Assembly: GCA_002455955.1 (NCBI GenBank)
Contig: DKLZ01000073.1
Span: forward strand, 1 to 23,306
Direction: 5' to 3'
From: Dehalococcoidia bacterium UBA6627
Lineage (GTDB): Bacteria > Chloroflexota > Dehalococcoidia > UBA2979
DNA length: 23,306 bases
In this document: positions 1 to 7,766 of the stretch, in pieces
How positions within the stretch are numbered: the first letter of the stretch is position 1
How the letters are laid out: each line of letters starts with the position of its first letter
Translations under genes and position numbers: made by a program
Notes under the pieces: generated by a model
What the model was told of the DNA's origin: nothing
Seen by the model: the letters and a program-made list of their open reading frames with translations, nothing else
Databases searched by the model: none

Positions 1-1451
1 GCGTTGGTGTTATTCAGTGATGGCTCATAGCTCGGTGGAGTCACAAAACGACGAAACTGTGAACCAGCATCGACCAAAGTAGACATGTTTTGGTCAACAA
101 ATCGTGTATCGATACTGCCCGTTACAAAGTCCGGATGAACCAAGATACGTTGCAGGAATGCGATGTTGGTCTCAACACCTTCGATGCGAAACTCGCTCAA
201 CGCGCGAGATGTCCTAGCGATAGCATCAGCAAAATTATCCGAGAGCGTATGACCAATCACCTTCGCAAGAAGTGAATCAAATAACAGACTGGTCTGGTAA
301 CCACCGTAGCCAAAGCCATCCGTACGCACGCCCGGCCCACTAGGCGCCTCGTATGCAGTCAACATACCGCTGGATGGGCGCAAAGAACCATCTTCACCCA
401 TCGATTCCATGTTCACTCGAGCTTGAATCGCATAACCCCGAGGGACACTAACATCTGGGTTATCAAGCCCAAGTTCAGCAAGCGTAGCTCCCTGCGCAAG
501 TCGAATCTGCGCCTGCACAATATCTACACCTGTCACTGCTTCGGTCACAGTGTGCTCTACCTGAAGACGTGCATTCGTCTCGATGAAAGCATAAGGCTGA
601 ACACTGTCATCACCAGAAATATCAACCAGAAACTCAAAAGTACCAGCGTTGCTATAGCCAACACTGCCTGCCAAACGCACAGCAGCATCAATAATCTGGG
701 TACGCAGGTCATCAGTAAGACCTGGCGCCGGCGCAATTTCAATGATCTTCTGAAACGAACGCTGCACACTACATTCACGTTCACCAAGGTGTGCAATCGA
801 TCCATGAATATCACCAAGAATCTGGACTTCAACATGACGCGCATGTCGGATAAATTCCTCGACATAGAGCGCATCGTTCCCAAACCCAGCCTGCGCCTCA
901 GCACGACAGCGCTCGTAAGCCGACACAACCTCATTAGCATTCTCTACGAAACGAGAACCTCTTCCACCGCCACCACCGACGGCTTTGATCATCATCCCGC
1001 GCCCATCACCAAGCTCATCGAAAAACGCAGCAGCCTCCTCTACAGACACTGCTCGGTCAATACCACGAATAATCGGAACCCCAGCCGCAACTGCAGCTAT
1101 ACGAGCACGAGCTTTATCTCCAAATAGCTCGATGGTCTCCTCACGAGGACCAATGAATAGCAATCCAGCTTCCGTACATCTTCGAGCAAAGTCAGCATTC
1201 TCAGCCAAAAATCCATAACCAGGATGGACCGCATCACAGCCCGACTCTTTTGCAATCTCAATCAGCTGCTCAATGTCAAGGTAAGCAGCAGTTCCAGCAC
1301 CCGTGAGCATGACAACTTCATCTGCCTTACCAGTGTGCAGCGAACCTTCATCATCCTCCGGAGCTACCGCTACCGTCGGTATATTCAATTCCGCTGCTGC
1401 ACGGATGATCCGAACTGCAATCTCACCTCGGTTCGCCACTAGCAATTTCAT
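1..1451 (-). CDS. Biotin carboxylase (ATP-grasp) of an acyl-CoA or pyruvate carboxylase, C-terminus cut by window edge
   Basis: Carboxylates the biotin of a carrier protein using ATP and bicarbonate, the first half reaction of acyl-CoA and pyruvate carboxylases. The N-terminus MKLLVANRGEIAVR is the family signature. A glycine-rich ATP-grasp loop (KAVGGGGGRGSR) lies near residues 156-167, GERECSVQRSFQK near 223-235, and ETNARLQVEH near 291-300, which keeps the catalytic Glu/Asn/Arg set and the VEH motif. The C-terminal domain ends near residue 445, yet the frame stays open through all 483 visible residues. Single-domain AccC is about 450 residues, so this is probably a fused polypeptide continuing into a biotin carrier or carboxyltransferase region outside the window. 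An in-frame ATG at 1493 would add 14 residues, just after a stop codon; neither start has a well-spaced ribosome site. It lies 64-107 bp downstream of the MaoC-like gene, probably in one transcript. The family is certain; the substrate is not. Confidence 0.93.
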   Translation of the reverse strand, partial: MKLLVANRGEIAVRIIRAAAELNIPTVAVAPEDDEGSLHTGKADEVVMLTGAGTAAYLDIEQLIEIAKESGCDAVHPGYGFLAENADFARRCTEAGLLFIGPREETIELFGDKARARIAAVAAGVPIIRGIDRAVSVEEAAAFFDELGDGRGMMIKAVGGGGGRGSRFVENANEVVSAYERCRAEAQAGFGNDALYVEEFIRHARHVEVQILGDIHGSIAHLGERECSVQRSFQKIIEIAPAPGLTDDLRTQIIDAAVRLAGSVGYSNAGTFEFLVDISGDDSVQPYAFIETNARLQVEHTVTEAVTGVDIVQAQIRLAQGATLAELGLDNPDVSVPRGYAIQARVNMESMGEDGSLRPSSGMLTAYEAPSGPGVRTDGFGYGGYQTSLLFDSLLAKVIGHTLSDNFADAIARTSRALSEFRIEGVETNIAFLQRILVHPDFVTGSIDTRFVDQNMSTLVDAGSQFRRFVTPPSYEPSLNNTN

Positions 1452-1557
1452 CTTGAAATCCGGTTCCTCACCTTGGCCAACCAACTGCTCCATCTACATC
1501 GACTACCACGTACATGAGCATCAGAGCTAACAAGACTGCTTGTGTTCAATCGGATTG

Positions 1558-2019
1558 TTATGTCACTAATTCGTACAGCTCTGTTCGAATGGCTTCCAAG
1601 ACCGTCTCACCTGTCTGTACTGACGTCACATCCTTTAGACGCGCGACACAACGATTCGGGTCACTAGTCGGACGCGCATCGAGGATCTCACTTTCGACCT
1701 TGATCGTGTCACCAGGGTGCACAGGGCTAACAAATCGCACATTCTCATATCCGAGCAGCGCGACAAGATGTAGACCTTGATCGGCCATGAGCCCCCTTAC
1801 ATTGCTTGTGTTCGCAAGACCCATCGTCGTACTAAGCATGCACACTCCTGGCAAAATGCGTTCTCCAAATGAAGTCGATTTCATATGTTCGCCATCAGCA
1901 TGAATTGAGCCGATCGTCCAATTAAGGTTGACCAGCAGACTGAAATCGCCCTCACTAATCGTCCTACCTATACTCATCCGCTTTTCGCCATACGAGACTG
2001 CTGCCAGAACATCTTCCAT
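1558..2019 (-). CDS. MaoC-like hotdog-fold acyl-CoA dehydratase
   Basis: A short protein of the MaoC/(R)-specific enoyl-CoA hydratase group, which adds water to or removes it from CoA thioesters in the cytoplasm. The sequence shows GRTISEGDFSLLVNL, then NWTIGSIHADGEH where family members carry the catalytic D-x-N-x-x-H segment, then FGERILPGVCML, PVHPGDTI and a C-terminal beta strand. The usual Asp and Asn of that segment appear changed (here T-I-G-S-I-H), so true hydratase activity is uncertain and a thioesterase-like or non-catalytic role is possible. Three consecutive ATGs (2025, 2022, 2019) follow an AGGAG at 2026-2030. Only the third has normal spacing (6 nt), so it is chosen. It precedes the biotin carboxylase on the same strand. 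Confidence 0.87.
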   Translation of the reverse strand: MEDVLAAVSYGEKRMSIGRTISEGDFSLLVNLNWTIGSIHADGEHMKSTSFGERILPGVCMLSTTMGLANTSNVRGLMADQGLHLVALLGYENVRFVSPVHPGDTIKVESEILDARPTSDPNRCVARLKDVTSVQTGETVLEAIRTELYELVT

Positions 2020-2232
2020 CATCATCTCCTTTTAATTGTCTGGACCTGCTTCAAACATTCCGCTGAGCCACGAAAAATTGAACAGGCTATCAGGGCAAAG
2101 TAGTTGCCTATCATATGCGCCTGAGGGTGACAAAACTTTCTTTCAATTCCTTGAGTCTTCTAGAGGTGACCTTAACTCTTAGAATGCTAGGGAATAGTCC
2201 GAGGTAACTGTTATCGAAAATGTCGGACGGAT

Positions 2233-3615
2233 TCAGTCGAGATTCCTTAGGCGTGGGATAAATACAGCAACTGCAACAACGATTATCAATAGTAAGACCG
2301 CCATTCCTCGGAGAGCCGCAACTGGCCCAACGATTGATGCGAAAACACCGAGAACAAAACCTCCTAGTGACACCACAGTCCATTGCATCATCTGGATGCT
2401 CATCATTCGACCGCGGTATGAATCAGCCACATACGTATGCACAAGTACATTATTGAGTGACATTCTGAACGTCTGACCAAGTGAAATAACAAGCATGATC
2501 GAACCGACGATCCACAACTCTGTGCTCATCGTGAAAATTATCAGTGCTATACCCATAAGAAATGGGCCAGCAAGCAATACCAGACCTCGGTGACGTGCCG
2601 ACATGGAGGCAACGATGAGTGTCCCCACAACAGAACCCAGCCCGGCAATGCTATGGAGTACACCGATAGTCTCGGGTCCTCCCTTGAGTACATCGAGCAC
2701 ATAGCCCGGAAGAATCGTCATGTAAGGCATCGAAAACATCACGATAACGATGTTGCTCAGAATTAACATCCGAACCGTTGGATTTTCCGCAAGGTATCGA
2801 AAACCGTCGATGAGCTCTCGGATGGCTCGACGCACCTCGACAGTCACTCCGTATTCGGCTTCGAGAGTTGAGTCTTCCAAAGCGCTCGTTGGGATGTTGG
2901 GTATCCGGGATAAGATTCCGGCTGTAAAAATAAAACAGCCAGCAATGAAGAGATATACATACTCCGCACCGATCACGGCGAGCAAGACTCCTCCGATTGC
3001 CGGTGCAATAAGGCGCATCACACTCATACAACCCATATTTAAGGCCACGGCATTCTGCAATAGCTTAAGTCCAACAATTTCAGGAATCATGGACTGACGC
3101 GCTGGCATCAGCAGAGCAAAAATCGCCCCTTCAATAGCCATGGACACAATCAAATGCCAAAACACCAGCACATCTAACACCAGTAGAATCGCTACACAGG
3201 TCACAACAAACGCAGCAGCTAGGAGCCCAATTTGCATGATTTGCTTCTTAGGAAATCGGTCAGCTAGCACACCGCCCCACATATTGAGTAGTAATCCCGA
3301 AATAGCATCGGCAAGCGCGACAATACCAAGTGCTGCATACGAATCCGTTAGTACGAAAACAACGTAACCCGTCACGATCATGTGCATCATGAAGGCGCCA
3401 CCAAGCCCTAGTGTCGAGATGAGATACCAGCGAAAGGCAGGAACACGAAGCGATTCGAATGTGCGGAGTCGCGACAAAGTTGGAGGTGCTACTCTAGCTC
3501 CTCCAACTTGCCCAGAATCAAGCGGCCTGCTCACAGAAATATCGGGTTTCGTGTTTGACTCGTAGTCACCGCTGACCTTTATCACTACCCATACACAGCC
3601 TACGAAGGTAGACAT
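2233..3615 (-). CDS. Major facilitator superfamily transporter, exporter-like (MFS_3/EntS type)
   Basis: An inner-membrane permease of about 460 residues with twelve predicted hydrophobic helices. The MFS signature between helices 2 and 3 is visible as GGVLADRFPKK, and a long charged cytoplasmic loop (EYGVTVEVRRAIRELIDGF) divides the two halves. The pattern (MPARQSMIPEIVG after helix 4, RGRMMSIQMM near helix 10) is typical of MFS_3 proteins related to enterobactin and macrolide exporters; the substrate is unknown. The frame is open up to a GTG/ATG start at 3654, but that would overlap the divergent CoA-transferase, so the ATG at 3615 is preferred. It has no clear Shine-Dalgarno site. About 40 residues precede the conserved start of helix 1, and a long perfect inverted repeat lies within them, so the real start could be further in. 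Confidence 0.88.
   Translation of the reverse strand: MSTFVGCVWVVIKVSGDYESNTKPDISVSRPLDSGQVGGARVAPPTLSRLRTFESLRVPAFRWYLISTLGLGGAFMMHMIVTGYVVFVLTDSYAALGIVALADAISGLLLNMWGGVLADRFPKKQIMQIGLLAAAFVVTCVAILLVLDVLVFWHLIVSMAIEGAIFALLMPARQSMIPEIVGLKLLQNAVALNMGCMSVMRLIAPAIGGVLLAVIGAEYVYLFIAGCFIFTAGILSRIPNIPTSALEDSTLEAEYGVTVEVRRAIRELIDGFRYLAENPTVRMLILSNIVIVMFSMPYMTILPGYVLDVLKGGPETIGVLHSIAGLGSVVGTLIVASMSARHRGLVLLAGPFLMGIALIIFTMSTELWIVGSIMLVISLGQTFRMSLNNVLVHTYVADSYRGRMMSIQMMQWTVVSLGGFVLGVFASIVGPVAALRGMAVLLLIIVVAVAVFIPRLRNLD
3477..3509. repeat. Long hairpin-forming inverted repeat in the 5' part of the MFS gene
   Basis: AAGTTGGAGG at 3477-3486 is the exact reverse complement of CCTCCAACTT at 3500-3509. Inside it, after a single T/T mismatch, GCTA (3488-3491) pairs with TAGC (3495-3498), leaving a three-base loop. 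That gives 14 paired positions in 33 nt. It lies in the region encoding the poorly conserved N-terminal extension of the transporter. It could be an operator for the divergent MFS/CoA-transferase pair, or an mRNA hairpin hiding a GGAGG sequence. Confidence 0.6.
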
Positions 3616-3643
3616 GATCGAATGAGTGGTTAAGGTAGAGGAA

Positions 3644-4963
3644 ATGCGACACAATTTTAATGGTCACTGGCGGAATCACTACGAGCCTCGCATCATGCCT
3701 GCATCAGATGCTGCTGCGCTAGTGAAATCTGGCGAGCACATCTGGATTCCTCCTGGCCACGCCTCTCCTTCGATCATCGAAGAGCTTTCTGCTCGAACTG
3801 CTGAGCTATCTGACGTTGAAATTCGCGGCCTCGGGGTCGCAGACTTCGGCCTCTTCTCGGCGGATGCCGCAAAAACTTTCCACTACCAAGATCAGTTTGG
3901 AAACATCTTCAGCCGACCAGCTTTAGCTGCAAAGATCATCGACTTCCATCCCTACTGGTTGGTTGGCCGGCATAAGGCACTGGATGCTGGGCGTGAAGAA
4001 GCCTGGGCCGTCGACAACTTGATGATCACGACCTCAGAACCGGACAGTAACGGATTCGTTTCGCTGGGATGCAGCGTCTGGGATGGCATTACCACTGCTC
4101 GTCGAGCGACTAGAGTGATCGCTAGCGTCAATCCGATGACCCGCCACACCTATGGTGACACGACTTTGCATGTTTCCGAGATCGATGCATTCGTGCCCGA
4201 CGAGCGTGTCGGTGTCCCACCCGATCCCGTATACGACACTGCGGACAAGGGAATCGCCCATCATGTAAATGAACTCATCGAAGACGGAGATACTATTCAA
4301 ATCGGAGTCGGATCACACACTTCGGGAATGGTTCACTTTGGTGCTTTAGATGGGAAGCAGGAATTGTCCTATTTCGGAGAACTGAGTGTTGCCGGCTTAG
4401 TCCCAATGGTAGAGCAAGGCATCATCACAGGCCGGACAAGCCAGCTCCATCCAGGAAAATTTGTTGCCACACTGATTGGAAATACCCCCGAAGAACGTGA
4501 AATGGTGTACGGAAACCGTGCTTTCGAGCTCTACGATTTAGAATACCTCCTAGACCCTCGTAATATCGCTCGTAACGACGGCATCGTCGCGATCAACGGA
4601 GCTCTTTCGATAGACCTCACAGGCCAAACCGGCGTCTATAGCATCGGGGCACGCATCTATGCAGGCATGGGAGGTCACCTCGCCTTTGCTGTTGGCGCCT
4701 ATCTCTCGCCGCGTGGCCGCTATGTCTGTGTGCTGCCTTCGACAGCAGTCAATGGCACTGTCTCTACAATCACAGCACAGTTCGAAGCAGGACAAATCGT
4801 TTCAGTGCCAAGAGAAATGGCTGACACGGTGGTAACCGAATACGGGATTGCGAGGCTACTGGGGAAAAGTGTGCGACAGCGAGCTGAAGAACTGATCAGC
4901 ATTGCCCATCCAGATCATCGAGGTGAACTCAAGAAGGCTGCTCAGCGACTCTTCTACAACTGA
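3644..4963 (+). CDS. Acetyl-CoA hydrolase/transferase family CoA-transferase (4-hydroxybutyrate CoA-transferase-like)
   Basis: Moves CoA between a carboxylic acid and an acyl-CoA through a glutamyl-CoA intermediate; family members act on acetate, 4-hydroxybutyrate, succinate and similar acids. The N-terminal half shows SVNPMTRHTYGDTTLHVSEID, closely matching the family pattern N-x-x-M-x-x-T-x-G-D-x-x-x-H-V-S-x-I-D. GELSVAGLVPMVEQGIITG aligns with the segment carrying the catalytic Glu (about residue 246). The C-terminal half has GGHLAFAVGA, VLPSTAVNGTVSTI, TEYGIARLLGKSVRQRA and SIAHPDHR, all conserved. Length (439 residues) is normal. A GTG at 3626 is possible, but the ATG at 3644 is preferred because AAGG (3632-3635) and AGAGG precede it and homologous sequence starts just after. 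RidA follows 34 bp later, likely co-transcribed. The MFS gene is divergent, only 28 bp away. Confidence 0.93.
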   Translation: MRHNFNGHWRNHYEPRIMPASDAAALVKSGEHIWIPPGHASPSIIEELSARTAELSDVEIRGLGVADFGLFSADAAKTFHYQDQFGNIFSRPALAAKIIDFHPYWLVGRHKALDAGREEAWAVDNLMITTSEPDSNGFVSLGCSVWDGITTARRATRVIASVNPMTRHTYGDTTLHVSEIDAFVPDERVGVPPDPVYDTADKGIAHHVNELIEDGDTIQIGVGSHTSGMVHFGALDGKQELSYFGELSVAGLVPMVEQGIITGRTSQLHPGKFVATLIGNTPEEREMVYGNRAFELYDLEYLLDPRNIARNDGIVAINGALSIDLTGQTGVYSIGARIYAGMGGHLAFAVGAYLSPRGRYVCVLPSTAVNGTVSTITAQFEAGQIVSVPREMADTVVTEYGIARLLGKSVRQRAEELISIAHPDHRGELKKAAQRLFYN

Positions 4964-4997
4964 GTTGTCAAGCTTCTAAAGAGACAGGAGACTACAA

Positions 4998-5444
4998 ATG
5001 GATATCGATGCACGACTCGACAAACTTGGCATCGTGCTCCCTGAAGTACCCGACCCCGCCGGTAACTATGTACACGTTGTTCGCACCGGAAACCTGCTCT
5101 TCCTTGCCGGAAAAGGCCCGCGAGGATCGACCGGCAAGGTCGGGACAAACATCACCGAAACACGAGCACAGGAAGATGCACGCGATACTGGCCTGACCCT
5201 GATCGCAGTCATGCGTCAGGAGCTCGGTTCACTCGATCGAGTATCACGAATCGTGAAAGTATTCGGTATGGTCAATGCCGCTCCAACTTTCAGCAATCAT
5301 CCAGCCGTGATCGACGGCTGTTCTGATCTATTCATTGAAGTATTCGGAGACGCGGGCAGGCATGCGCGTTCCGCTGTGGGTATGAGCTCGCTACCAAATG
5401 AAATCACTGTCGAGATCGAATGCATTGTAGAGATCATCGACTGA
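4998..5444 (+). CDS. RidA/YjgF/UK114 family enamine/imine deaminase
   Basis: RidA proteins are small cytoplasmic trimers that hydrolyse reactive 2-imino or enamine intermediates to oxo-acids. This 148-residue protein begins LDKLGIVLPEVPDPAGNY and shows FLAGKGPR in place of the common SGQ/AGQ strand, then GSLDRVSRIVKVFGMV, RSAVGMSSLPNE and a terminal EIECIVEI strand. The Arg in the H-A-R-S-A-V-G segment corresponds to the substrate-carboxylate Arg of active RidA. It is of the longer YjgF-like type with a roughly 15-residue N-terminal extension. AGGAG at 4986-4990, 7 nt before the ATG, fixes the start. It follows the CoA-transferase on the same strand and lies near a DAO-type oxidase, whose products are imines, so a shared pathway is reasonable inference. 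Confidence 0.93.
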   Translation: MDIDARLDKLGIVLPEVPDPAGNYVHVVRTGNLLFLAGKGPRGSTGKVGTNITETRAQEDARDTGLTLIAVMRQELGSLDRVSRIVKVFGMVNAAPTFSNHPAVIDGCSDLFIEVFGDAGRHARSAVGMSSLPNEITVEIECIVEIID

Positions 5445-5464
5445 TCAACGCTTGACTAGACCTA

Positions 5465-5704
5465 ATGCACCTTATTCGGTTCACCTCTTTTCAAGAACCG
5501 CGCCGATTCCGAGGTTCGCCTTGGAAAGCTTACTGGCTATCGATTCTGGTCCTTACGTTCTCTTGCTATATCGTCGTTCCTGATCACAACTTGCTCGTTA
5601 TCGCTGGCACTGTTTGCGGTTTAGCTGTAGTACTCTTCGCGAACTACTGCAACAAATCGAAATGTCTAGGTAGTTCATCTCCCTCGAATCGAATACTGAC
5701 ATAG
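5465..5704 (+). CDS. Small hypothetical two-TM membrane protein
   Basis: A 79-residue ORF in the gap between RidA and the convergent FAD oxidase. After a basic N-terminus containing several Arg and one Lys, two hydrophobic stretches of about 17-20 residues are visible (around residues 23-39, AYWLSILVLTFSCYIVV, and 43-61, LLVIAGTVCGLAVVLFA), followed by a polar tail. That fits a small inner-membrane protein. There is no convincing Shine-Dalgarno site and no family I recognise. It may ride on the RidA transcript (20 bp downstream) or be a chance ORF. Confidence 0.35.
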   Translation: MHLIRFTSFQEPRRFRGSPWKAYWLSILVLTFSCYIVVPDHNLLVIAGTVCGLAVVLFANYCNKSKCLGSSSPSNRILT

Positions 5705-5756
5705 CCGGGTTGTACGGTTGACGCTGAACGATATCGAAGTGAGTGCTAGCGAGTAC

Positions 5757-7055
5757 CTATAGCACGGAACGAGGTTCGGCAAGTGCGCCTTCAGTGAAGC
5801 GGTCAAGGCGAAATCCCTCAAGGCTAAGGGACGGGGTACCATCGAAAATCATTTCTGAGACAAGACGCCCTGCAATCGGTCCCATGGCGAAACCGTGCCC
5901 ACTAAAACCAGTTGCAACAATCAGACCGTGTGGTTGATCAACTGCGTCAATAACCGGAACGGCGTCGGGAGTCGCATCAATGACACCAGCCCACTGTTCT
6001 TCGCTCTGAATATCATTGATGCTAGGAAAGATTTTCTGGAAATGTTCGAGCGCACGAACCGCCACTCGCCGGTTCGGCTCTGTTGGTAAAGCAAAATGAA
6101 TGCGAAATGGGTGCTGACTTCTGGCACCTATACCGACCACATCAACGATATCGCGCAATAGTGGACGGCCCAGGTGAAGTCGGAAAAGAGACCGATTCTG
6201 CCTGAAGTTCGGTAAGAATCGGCGAATGTCACGCAAACTCGCTAGCGTTAGATCATGATCAGCACCGCCACCCGCTAAAATTACCCGCCCGTCCCTACGT
6301 TGTCGGAACGAGATATCGCCTGCCCATACTCCCGCTTGAGTAATCGGAGGAACTGGTGTCGTCCGCTGTACTGTCGCACGAACAAGACGTTGAGGCAGTT
6401 TCAACCCAATGTTTCTGAGCAAGCGTTCCGACCAAGCTCCGGCCGCACATACCACTTGCTTGGTCTCAATGTAGCCACTTTCAGTCGAAACACCGGAGAT
6501 GCCCGAATCCGCAGTTATGATCTCGTCAACAGCACAACCAGAGATCACAATGGCTCCTTCACGAGCCGCTGCATTCGAAAAGGCATTCGTCGTCTTCGTC
6601 GGATCCGCGTGACCATCGGTCGGCGTATACATCGCTCCTGCCAATTTGCCTTTAAGCGCGGGAATGACTTCTCTGGTCTTCTCTGCGGTCAACAAGCGTG
6701 TTTCCAAACCATGATCACGCACTTCTTCGACCCAGGACGCGTACTGGTCTAGCCGATCCTCATCAAACGCAAGTGCTAAATTACCGCCTTGGCTCCATTC
6801 AATATCTGCCTGCAATTCAGTCTCCAGATTGAGCCAAAGCCGGTTACTCTCAATCGCGAGCGGTAGCTCCAGTGGGTGTCGCCCCTGTTGACGAACAAAA
6901 CCCCAATTACGACTCGATTGTTCGCCTCCGATCGGACCGCGCTCTAGCAGCACGACCGGAACACCACTCTTCGCCATGAAATACGCACTGGCTGAACCGA
7001 CGATACCGCCACCGATCACGACTACTTCAGCATGTCTCGGAAGTTGCTGCGTCAT
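5757..7055 (-). CDS. DAO-family FAD-dependent oxidoreductase (DadA/sarcosine or glycine oxidase-like)
   Basis: A cytoplasmic flavoprotein of the D-amino acid oxidase/DadA fold that oxidises a secondary or primary amine or amino acid to an imine. The N-terminal Rossmann motif VVVIGGGIVGSASAYFMAKS (about residues 11-30) ends in LLERG, whose acidic residue binds the adenosine ribose. SSRNWGFVRQQGRHPLE is a conserved early motif of this DadA-like subgroup. VCAAGAWSERLLRNIGL marks the second half, and TGFSGHGFAMGPIAG near residue 395 is the usual C-terminal FAD contact. Length (432) is normal. GAGGG at 7062-7066, 6 nt from the ATG, supports the start. It converges with the RidA side and is divergent from the disulfide-oxidation pair. 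The exact substrate cannot be read. Confidence 0.92.
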   Translation of the reverse strand: MTQQLPRHAEVVVIGGGIVGSASAYFMAKSGVPVVLLERGPIGGEQSSRNWGFVRQQGRHPLELPLAIESNRLWLNLETELQADIEWSQGGNLALAFDEDRLDQYASWVEEVRDHGLETRLLTAEKTREVIPALKGKLAGAMYTPTDGHADPTKTTNAFSNAAAREGAIVISGCAVDEIITADSGISGVSTESGYIETKQVVCAAGAWSERLLRNIGLKLPQRLVRATVQRTTPVPPITQAGVWAGDISFRQRRDGRVILAGGGADHDLTLASLRDIRRFLPNFRQNRSLFRLHLGRPLLRDIVDVVGIGARSQHPFRIHFALPTEPNRRVAVRALEHFQKIFPSINDIQSEEQWAGVIDATPDAVPVIDAVDQPHGLIVATGFSGHGFAMGPIAGRLVSEMIFDGTPSLSLEGFRLDRFTEGALAEPRSVL

Positions 7056-7095
7056 GGGTTGCCCTCGATGTCTATGGGCGCAGGCAGCACAGTAT

Positions 7096-7108
7096 AGCGA
7101 GACTCGCT
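7096..7108. promoter_or_regulatory. Short palindrome in divergent intergenic region
   Basis: AGCGAG, a single A, then CTCGCT form a 13-nt odd palindrome midway in the 146-bp space between the divergently transcribed FAD oxidase and DsbB-like genes. Position and symmetry fit a regulator-binding site, but its short length allows chance. No clear -10/-35 pair was identified around it. Confidence 0.22.
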
Positions 7109-7201
7109 CGCAACGCGTCGAGTAACTGGTTGAGTGGCGAGCACACGTGATACACCCGTACGATGCAAATCTAGCGAAACAACAGCAGTGTCAGCAGGAT
7201 T

Positions 7202-7714
7202 ATGGCGATTCTCTTCACGGTTTTACTCATCCTCGGAGTGGTGGGTACGGTGACTGTCAGGTTTGCCGGACCTCAAACCTTGCGTAACGAATTGCAACAG
7301 TCGGCCTTACCGCTTGCATGGTTGGTAGCAATAACCGCAACCGCCGGGAGTTTGTACTTCTCTGAGGTAGCAGGCTACACACCTTGTGAATTTTGCTGGT
7401 ATCAACGAATCGCAATGTACCCACTGGTGCTAACGCTTGGCGTCGCGGTCAGACGGCAAGATCCAACAGTTATCTACTCAGCAATCCCACTTGCAGTGGT
7501 CGGAGCGCTGATCGCCCTCTATCACTACCAGCTACAACTATTTCCCGATCAATCGTCGCTGTGCTCTTCAGGCGCACCATGCACCTTTCGTTGGATCGAA
7601 ACTTTCGAGATCGTCTCGATCCCTCTGATGGCCTTTGTGAGCTTCAGCCTTATTATCATGCTGCTACTGATCAATAACCGAACACGTCCTGTACCGGAGG
7701 AACCACATCGCTAA
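7202..7714 (+). CDS. DsbB/BdbC-like disulfide bond formation membrane protein
   Basis: An integral membrane quinone-linked thiol oxidase that re-oxidises an extracytoplasmic thioredoxin-like partner. Several transmembrane segments are visible (about residues 1-20, 36-53, 68-82, 91-108, 135-157). The first Cys pair is C62-E-F-C65 followed by WYQR, the DsbB/BdbC signature. The second pair is C121 and C127 in the SSLCSSGAPC loop. The spacing is that of the BdbC group. The first helix precedes the part usually conserved, so the start is somewhat open; AGGA lies only 2 nt before this ATG. Its stop codon lies inside the beginning of the downstream thioredoxin-fold reading frame, so the two genes appear translationally coupled and functionally paired. 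Confidence 0.92.
   Translation: MAILFTVLLILGVVGTVTVRFAGPQTLRNELQQSALPLAWLVAITATAGSLYFSEVAGYTPCEFCWYQRIAMYPLVLTLGVAVRRQDPTVIYSAIPLAVVGALIALYHYQLQLFPDQSSLCSSGAPCTFRWIETFEIVSIPLMAFVSFSLIIMLLLINNRTRPVPEEPHR
7696..7700 (+). promoter_or_regulatory. Strong Shine-Dalgarno site before a possible ATC start
   Basis: GGAGG sits at the end of the DsbB-like gene. Exactly 6 nt further is ATC (7707) in frame with the thioredoxin-fold protein, overlapping the upstream TAA. No ATG, GTG or TTG is suitably spaced. Either the ATC is a rare non-canonical start or this ribosome site is coincidental. Confidence 0.4.
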
Positions 7715-7766
7715 TCGATCAAGGCGAAGCACTTCTCAGCCCACATCCAAAGGACAAGCCAAGAAG

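Noticed and set aside
423..1127. Long plus-strand ORF of 234 residues
   Set aside because: Lies antisense to the biotin carboxylase, whose minus-strand translation shows all family motifs; the plus-strand product has no domain features.
3616..3654. Upstream start of the MFS transporter at 3654
   Set aside because: Would overlap the start of the divergent CoA-transferase; no ribosome site; added residues are not family-like.
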